From contig JBANSL010000014.1 of assembly GCA_037127255.1 (NCBI GenBank), forward strand, positions 64,433,646 to 64,497,645: a DNA stretch of 64,000 bases, in the 5' to 3' direction. The stretch comes from Persicaria tinctoria (lineage: Eukaryota > Streptophyta > Magnoliopsida > Caryophyllales > Polygonaceae). Of this stretch, positions 57,717 to 64,000 are shown in pieces (position 1 is the first letter of the stretch; every line of letters begins with the position of its first letter). Position numbers and translations under genes: made by a program. The notes below the pieces were generated by a model. That model ran no database searches, was not told the origin of the DNA, and saw only the letters and a list, made by a program, of their open reading frames with translations.

Positions 57717-57960
57717 GAGACAAATACTATTTTGTGTGTGAAAAATAAGATAAGAGGGATAATGATTAGAGAAGTATGATATGGTTACGTCTTACTCAAA
57801 TGAGTGATTGAAATAAGAAAGAACAAAACCAATTTTGTATGAAAAATTGGGAGGAGAGGGTAATGATTAATTTTTTTAACGATGTATCTTAAATTATAAA
57901 TGGACTACATTAATTATTCCCTTTACCTTTACCTTTCAAAAATTTAAATCAAACGAGCCC
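57623..57960. mobile_element. Tourist/Harbinger-type MITE
   Basis: The 338-bp element has ends GGACTCGTTTGGTATAAG and, inverted, GGGCTCGTTTGATTTAAA. The flanks are TTA (57620-57622) and TTG, a 3-bp TWA-like site with one change. It contains a (GATA)n tract. The tip resembles that of the Harbinger element at 17774. Confidence 0.6.
57681..57714. repeat. (GATA)n microsatellite
   Basis: About eight tandem GATA units within the MITE at 57623-57960. Confidence 0.95.
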
Positions 57961-58003
57961 TTGTAGCATGTAAATTTAACACACATTTATCAAAGTTAAA
58001 GGC

Positions 58004-58420
58004 TAAGAGCAAGCCCAACAACTTCTCTAAAAATTCTCTATTATGGATAGAAAAATATCAAAATCTCTATAATTTTTATACTCTAAACCCCAACAACTTC
58101 TCTATTTTACATATTTATACATTTATTATACACTATAATAAATGCATAAATTCATAATTTAATAAATAAAATTTCAATAAATTAATTAAATCAATATGTA
58201 ACAACCAATGAATAAATGGGTAGACATATTGGAAAGGAGTGAATGCATTTAATTTTACAGATTTTAAGTCTTCCTCAAAATTTAGAGATTTTTTTTCTCT
58301 TTCCTTCTATTTCTCTATTTTAGATATGTTTTACAAAAGCTGTTGGGGTTAAAAAAAAACTATATTTCCTCTAAAATTGCCTATTTTCTCTATTTTACAT
58401 AAGCTGTTGGGGATGCCCTA
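58004..58420. mobile_element. Candidate MITE with AGCCCAACA ends
   Basis: The left end TAAGAGCAAGCCCAACAACT is matched, inverted, by TAGGGCATCCCCAACAGCTT at the right. The interior carries repeated TTCTCTATTTTA blocks in both orientations. A typical plant MITE layout; the target duplication is not resolved. Confidence 0.45.
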
Positions 58421-58621
58421 ATAGAAATGTGCTTCATAGCCAATATTAATTCATACTCATTGTCTTTAAAACCAAAATTAAAGCTGAAATTTTGTTCTTA
58501 TCGATGGTCGAATAAGTTGAAGGTATGGCTTTTATTTCTATGGTGGTTTTGTGACATAGGAAGGGAAGGAGAATGATAGTTCATAGAGAAATAGACGGGA
58601 GAAGGAGAAAGGTAACAGGTA

Positions 58622-58944
58622 AGACAATCCACAATGGTTGTGTGCAAATGTGCAAAGATGTATTATTTAGGCATTTTTAAGGTCCATCGGTTATTTTGGG
58701 TGTGTGCAAATTTGAGCACACCACCTCCGTCATGTACATCAACTTTTATAAAAAGCAAGACAATTTCACGGATCTATTTTTTTTATATAATTTTATTTTC
58801 CTTTTTGTTTTAAATAAATTGTATTTGAATGATATATGAAAAATACACATTTCACCAATGGAGCAAATTACTAAAAAGTGATATGTATTTCTACATATCT
58901 TATACAAATGTGTATATTTTAAGCAAAACCATTGTGGACGGTCT
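58622..58944. mobile_element. MITE, family A, copy 2
   Basis: Ends AGACAATCCACAATGGTTGT and, inverted, AGACCGTCCACAATGGTTTT. The interior matches the element at 22398-22746 in the opposite orientation (GTGCAAATTTGAGCACA, AAGCAAGACAAT and GTATTTGAATG blocks). Confidence 0.6.
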
Positions 58945-59855
58945 AAGATTTAATTAATTGTTCAATGCTCCTTCAATACCTTCTACATGTATTTATAAAC
59001 TCATTCCCATTTTCCTAGTTATTACACTTAATGATCCCTAAATATTTTAGTTCCTAACAAAATTATAATCATATTTTAACAAATTGGAACCCAAATGGAA
59101 AACAATTATGCCTTTCCTAACAACGAAGGGTGATCATAATATATATGGATAATAAGACCCTTTGCTAGCTAGAAAATTGGTGCACCAATTTCTCTTTATT
59201 TTTTTTTAAAAATCTCCAGTACTTGTTGACTTTGCATATTTACTGACATTATTTTTCAGAAACTCAGCCCACCCATGGGGTGGCCTTTAAATAAATTAAA
59301 GTACATATGTCAACTGGTTGCAAGAAGACACTAGTAGCAGCAAAAGTCAACATTTTAAGTTAAAAAAAATACTATTTGACAAATTGCATATAACTAATTT
59401 AATTTATTCGATAAAAAAAATTAATTTAGATTTGTGATAGTTGTCACAACCTTTCTGATTTTTAAAACCATGACATTATCATGAAAAAGCCTCAATTTGG
59501 TTGTCATCAATTAATGTTTATTCATTCCTTGAAAACATTAGGCCAAAGGCCACAAAACATACTCCAGTAAATTGTGAGTAAACAATTAATGTTGGGAGTC
59601 CAGGATAATATAAACTGTGCGTATAAATTTACTTTGTAAAATACAGTAGAACTTAACACAATCAATGAAGACTGAAAAGGTTAAAATTAACACTATTGTA
59701 GTATTGTATATTAAGATATAAGCACAATGTGACAAGACTTCATAAATTTTAAGACCGGAGCAGGATTGGGCTAACATGTCCGGCCCGTCCAACCCGACCG
59801 GCTAAATTTGCGGGTTTGAGTAAGACAATTGACTCAAGCAGGCCTATAGGCCCGA
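58945..59855. other. No gene seen
   Basis: AT-rich spacer. At 59752-59850 there is a block with GGCCCGTCCAACCCGACCGG motifs of the kind also found at 60560-60620 and 60960-61040, apparently one older repeat split by the hAT-like element. Confidence 0.4.
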
Positions 59856-60553
59856 CAGTGGCGGATCTAGTATATCAAAGCTAGGTGAGCGGAAAAATTT
59901 TAGTTAGGACAAAGAGAAAAAAAAAACTAATAAGGCAAAGTACAATTATTATATAATACTTCATAAAAACTACGAAATATTCTTCAATCGTTGGGTTTCG
60001 AATGATCAGACATCCTATTGAATCAAAAGTTACAAAAAAAAATATAAAAATAATAAAGTATACAAATTCATTCGGATGATGTTGTATTACAATTGACCAC
60101 TTGGTGAAATGATAAATAAGCATAAAAATACATGATATAAAATACTAATCTCAATGTCTACAATTAAATTACCAAACAATTCGATCAAAACCCAATTTAG
60201 TAACTTAAAAATTAAATAAATAATAATTAAAAGAGAGTAAAAAAAACATACCTCGTGAAATAGATTAAAGAAGTGATAAAGGAGTTCAGAAATTGAAATT
60301 GAAGGATCGAAATTGAAGTTTGATAAAAGCCAAAAAGCGTGCTGCATGTTAATTAAATTGAATACTAAAGTTTTGGTAATGTAGATGGAAGGAAGGTGAG
60401 CAACATATCAAATTAAGCCCAAATCAAATAAAATACCCAAGCTTTTGAATAGCCCACCTAAAATATATATGTCCCAACAATTTTTTTTTTACCTAACTTC
60501 TGAATTTTTGACCCAGCAATGGCTGGGCAAGCTCCCTCAACCATCCGCCACTG
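59856..60553. mobile_element. hAT-like non-autonomous element
   Basis: A 698-bp element with a perfect 11-bp terminal inverted repeat, CAGTGGCGGAT on the left and ATCCGCCACTG on the right. This is a very common hAT-type tip in eudicots. The flanking bases share AGGC and then differ, so the 8-bp duplication is decayed. The interior is AT-rich; the open frames in it look incidental. Confidence 0.75.
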
Positions 60554-61217
60554 AGGCGATCCAAAGAGTTTGACTTGGGCCAAGGATTAAGCTCAAGCAG
60601 GCCGGTAGACCAGTCTCACTTATATATTAATTATACTATTTCTATAGAATTATAATAAAATACTAGATATATTGATTATATAATTTATACTTGTACATCT
60701 GTTAGTACTTTATTAATACTAAATGACTAATAATATTCAAATCACATATAAATTAAGGAATATAATACTATTAAATAAATTATTTTCATTGAAACGAACC
60801 TAAACTAAACATTATAGGGTGTGATTTCAAACTCGTGTACCTTTGTTTTGTATGAAATTTCAATTTTTTGAATACTTAACACATATTGTAAAGTTTGAGA
60901 TCAAGAAAAAAATCACAAACTTTTAATGGGCGGAGTTGGACAAGGTAGTTGGTCAAAAAATTAGATCTGGCCCAAGCCCGGCCCACTAAAATGGATCAAG
61001 AATTTCACATAGGCCCAACCCAAGCCCGCCCATATTTAGTTCTAATTTTAATGCAAAGAGTAGAGGGAGTGTGTTCGAGTACAATCTCTCCATCTCAAGG
61101 GTTATATATTATCATTTATTTAATAATTAGTATAGATTGTCAAAATCTAGCTGGTGTAAAAAACTGTTATTGAAAACAAATAAAAAAAATATTTGGTCAA
61201 TATTAATAATAAAACAC

Positions 61218-61434
61218 TTTTTTTTTATGACGAGGAACTCACCTCGGTGGCAAACCCCGGGCACGTGACCCAACCGGCAAGAGCCACGCACCAGGTAAAC
61301 CGGCTTGCGCCAACCGGATCGACCCATTGGAAAGGAGCAAGGTAAACCTTAGATTTACATCCAATGAAGGGATCGAACCCGAGACCTCCTGACATCCCCA
61401 TTGCTCCCCACCATTGAGCCACCCCGACTGGGGC
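61218..61434 (-). mobile_element. tRNA-derived SINE with perfect target-site duplication
   Basis: A 217-bp minus-strand element with A box TGGCTCAATGG, B box GGTTCGATCCC and an A-tail (T-run at 61218-61226). The 14-bp flanks TAATAATAAAACAC at 61204-61217 and 61435-61448 are identical. The perfect duplication implies a young insertion. Confidence 0.92.
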
Positions 61435-61515
61435 TAATAATAAAACACATTGATACTGGATAAATTGGTACTGTGTATAATATTAAACAAAATGTTTTGT
61501 AGAAATTTTACAAAT

Positions 61516-61635
61516 TCCTTAGTCTGATGAATGAATAAGCAAGTCAAGCTGCGTATCCTTAGTCTCATGAATGAATAAGCAAGTCAAGCTGCGTATCCTT
61601 AGTCTCATGAATGAATAAGCAAGTCAAGCGTGTAT
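61516..61635. repeat. 40-bp tandem repeat, three copies
   Basis: The unit starting TCCTTAGTCTCATGAATGAA is repeated three times with a 40-bp period and one or two differences, about 180 bp downstream of the fibrillin stop codon. Confidence 0.9.
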
Positions 61636-61816
61636 CGTGTACAACATATTTGGCTTAAAGGCACAAACCCCTTAGAAAGCAATTCATCAGCTCAGTAGCA
61701 TAAACTTCCAAAACCAACACAATCTAGTACCAACTTCAACCACCTGGTTATTGGAAGTTATACAGGGGTGATGAGTGAAATTGTACATAGATCTTATGAA
61801 CAAACAAGTATCCTGT

Positions 61817-64000
61817 CTAGCTCTCGTATTCAGTTATCGGTTCTGTCCCTGGGGATGAACTGACATCCAATCTCGTAAGAACTTCAGGTACCCCATCAGT
61901 ATCTCTTATGATCTACATCAGACGCAAACCCAAGAAAGATGGATCATGAAAGTATCAAACACAAAGGACACAGAACATAAGTTCTCTTCACGATTAAATA
62001 TCGTGATTAATTGGATCCTTGAAGATAAATGAAACTTCAGCTTTTCATCGGATTTAATTAATGCCCTTTTCCTAATTATTTTGATATCAATCAGTTATAA
62101 GGTTCTACAAACAACCTATAGTTTTTCAGTTGTGCCACTCATTTAAGCCGCTGCATAATTTGCTATGTATCAGACAATTTTCCACAGAATCTTAAGGTCA
62201 TAACTCATGAGAAAACATCAAATCAGGCATGAAAGTAACGAAAAAAGGCTTGCCAATTTCCAGTTCAGCCTTCAAAGGAAAAGTAAGCCTGGGTACATCA
62301 TGACAGATGGTTTGGTTTAAAGTATTTACCAGTATTTCATCATCGAGATACGATATCATAAACAGTCTTTGGATAGTTCCATCTGCACATAATAAAAGAA
62401 AGAACAATGAGATTTAAAAAATATGCAGGGGCAAACTGCAAAACTAGTTCTCACAGTAAGGTCATTACATGAATATGAAGGACTCCTAGTAATTAAATGA
62501 ATATGAACTGCTCTGAATAAAGCTAGCTATGTCCTGCCCGAGTATTTAAGAGTCTAAGATCAATATAGGAGTAAGGTAGTTTCAACAGCAGCTGTCATCA
62601 TTTCAACGGAAGCCAACAGATAGGAGAAAAATGAGTTGCTGAATAAAAAATAACAAAAGAACCCCTTTCTAATAATCCAAAATATCCCTTCCCCTGCCCT
62701 CCATCTTTTAAATTACCAAAAAAAAAAGTTCATATTTTACCAGAAACCATATGGAAAAAGAGAATACACCAAAGTAAAGCGAAGTTCTAACTCAGTGACT
62801 TGTAAGCTTGCAGAGCAAAAGATTGAGAAAGGACTCTAAACAACTTACTCAAGGGAACAGTGATGCCACTAGAAAATGCATCACGGATGGGAGCAGGCAG
62901 CTGTTGAGCTGCACTACTGGCTTGCCCCAATGCACTTCTTAGCTGTTCAGGTACCGATTGCTCAATCACCATAGGTGGGTCAAGCAAGCCTTCGACAGAT
63001 TCTTCTTTCATTCTAAGCGGCCCTTCAACAGTTAACTTGGAGGATAAGACAAATTTAGTTTCTATCTGCAATCAACCAGAAACCTAAAGTCAGGGGAAGT
63101 TTATTGCAAAGCTCACAGATTCTTCAAATGATATGTTCCTTCTATGACAAAACATCAGGGAAACAAGAGAGCAACAAAACATTTTTTTTCACAACAACAG
63201 AGCCAACAAAACATTTTTCTCATTCTCTTTAGAAAAGCTATTTATATATATTTTTTTAACTCCTTAAAAGTCACCTACAATACAAAATTATTGCTCTCTC
63301 ACAAGCAAATGCTATACAGCCGGAAATTTCTCACAAATTTAATCAGCTCGATGATAAAATTAAATAATTAAAAACCACATTTGATGGAAATGTCACTAAT
63401 ACATAAAACAATGGCACTCAAAATGAAAAATTCAGAACCTGAAATAAAACAATAGGTTATGCACTTCACTAACATAAGTAGATGCAAAGATGCTAGTTTA
63501 GCTTAAAGCTGAAGGAAATTGAAAACAGAAGGTTAAGTCACCAGACCGAGTTCAAAAGTTTCATATTCACAGTAAGTTTTGTGTATCCATCCTTAATCCA
63601 TATATCTACTTTTGACAGAGTTACCAAGGTAGTGGGCAGTCTCCTACATCAAAGAATAGCACCAATCAAGTAAGTTTTAAAAGCTTCAGATGAATGATAC
63701 CCGATTCCAATTGTGATCCACAAGAATCATAAGAACTATGCTTACTCAGTGATTAGACGGGTGGCAAAGAGCCTTGCTGGGGAATTGGAACCAAACCACT
63801 CTAAGTTCCACTTGCCTTCTAAAAAAGGCGACCTGGAAAGCTGAAAAGTGTGAATAAACTCTGTTTGCATGGTTTAGACACAATGCTAGCTTTCAACTTT
63901 TAAGGAGTCAGGACCTACGTTGTTGGCCGAGGCGTTGGGTTTAGGCGCTCAAGGGTCGTTATTCGCTCTGTCACATCAATTCGATGCACATCCGTTGTCT
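61817..64000 (-). CDS. Plastid-lipid-associated protein (PAP/fibrillin family), partial
   Basis: Six exons on the minus strand join in phase: 64000(partial)-63919, 63832-63746, 63643-63547, 63065-62849, 62382-62330 and 61912-61817. All have GT/AG borders and end at TAG. The frame reads ERLNPTPRPTT, SPFLEGKWNLEWFG, LPTTLVTLSKVDIWIKDGY, KFVLSSKLTVEGPLRMKEE, VPEQLRSALGQA, GTIQRLFMISYLDDEIL and RDTDGVPEVLTRLD. This is the PAP/fibrillin domain, in a form I associate with PAP10-like members. Fibrillins are imported into chloroplasts and coat plastoglobules or associate with thylakoids. The N-terminus with the transit peptide lies beyond the window. No stop or frameshift was seen, so the gene is probably functional. 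Confidence 0.88.

Noticed and set aside
59881..60347. Minus-strand frames encoding hydrophobic proteins
   Set aside because: They are in the AT-rich interior of a hAT-like element; the hydrophobic residues reflect T-rich codons.
41886..61434. tRNA genes at the B boxes near 41940, 61370 and 14010
   Set aside because: Each lies within an element having a poly(A) tail and flanking duplications, the hallmark of SINEs.

Overview
This window is nuclear DNA from a flowering plant, almost certainly a eudicot. The evidence is a complete microsomal FAD2 oleate desaturase with its typical leader intron, a VQ-motif protein, a plastid-lipid-associated (fibrillin) gene, and plant families of copia, LINE, SINE, MULE, PIF/Harbinger and Stowaway elements. 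The sequence is AT-rich, genes are sparse, and mobile DNA fills most of the space. I cannot name the species from sequence alone.

Layout. 1-6756: two different CACTA-like termini with remnants of spliced, gene-like sequence between them. 6757-11140: a Ty1/copia element on the minus strand, in one reading frame but with four nonsense codons, cut at the RT/RNase H border by the CACTA end. 11141-17200: MITEs (one inside another), a SINE, a fold-back repeat and the 3' end of a second copia on the plus strand. 17774-21008: a PIF/Harbinger element whose right end has been replaced by an inverted 0.7-kb copy of its left end. 21009-23740: microsatellite, MITE and a LINE RNase H relic. 23740-28020: FAD2, with a 2.63-kb intron in the 5' UTR. 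28020-35140: MITEs, two tandem arrays (about 170 bp and 239 bp) and a cluster of ACGT-core motifs. 35974-37745: a Stowaway MITE split by a LINE 3' fragment and by a small Pack-MULE-like element. 37894-40520: a 5'-truncated LINE with a perfect target-site duplication. 41886-42072: a SINE. 42777-51110: an intact eight-exon DUF1985/Ulp1-protease gene convergent with a decayed MURA transposase, probably one large MULE. 52367-53150: the VQ gene. 53150-61700: MITEs, SINEs and small tandem repeats. 61817-64000: a fibrillin-family gene on the minus strand, running off the right edge.

Only three genes look like ordinary host genes: FAD2 (lipid desaturation in the ER), the VQ protein (a probable WRKY or MAP-kinase partner in the nucleus) and the fibrillin (plastid lipid bodies or thylakoids). 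They show no operon-like or pathway link. The rest is best read as a layered record of transposition. Target-site duplications were read directly for the LINE, three tRNA-type SINEs, two copies of a roughly 97-bp tRNA-like retroposon and the Pack-MULE-like element. Three observations deserve a second look: the snap-back Harbinger, the intact Ulp1 gene beside a dead transposase, and the miniature tRNA-like retroposon.
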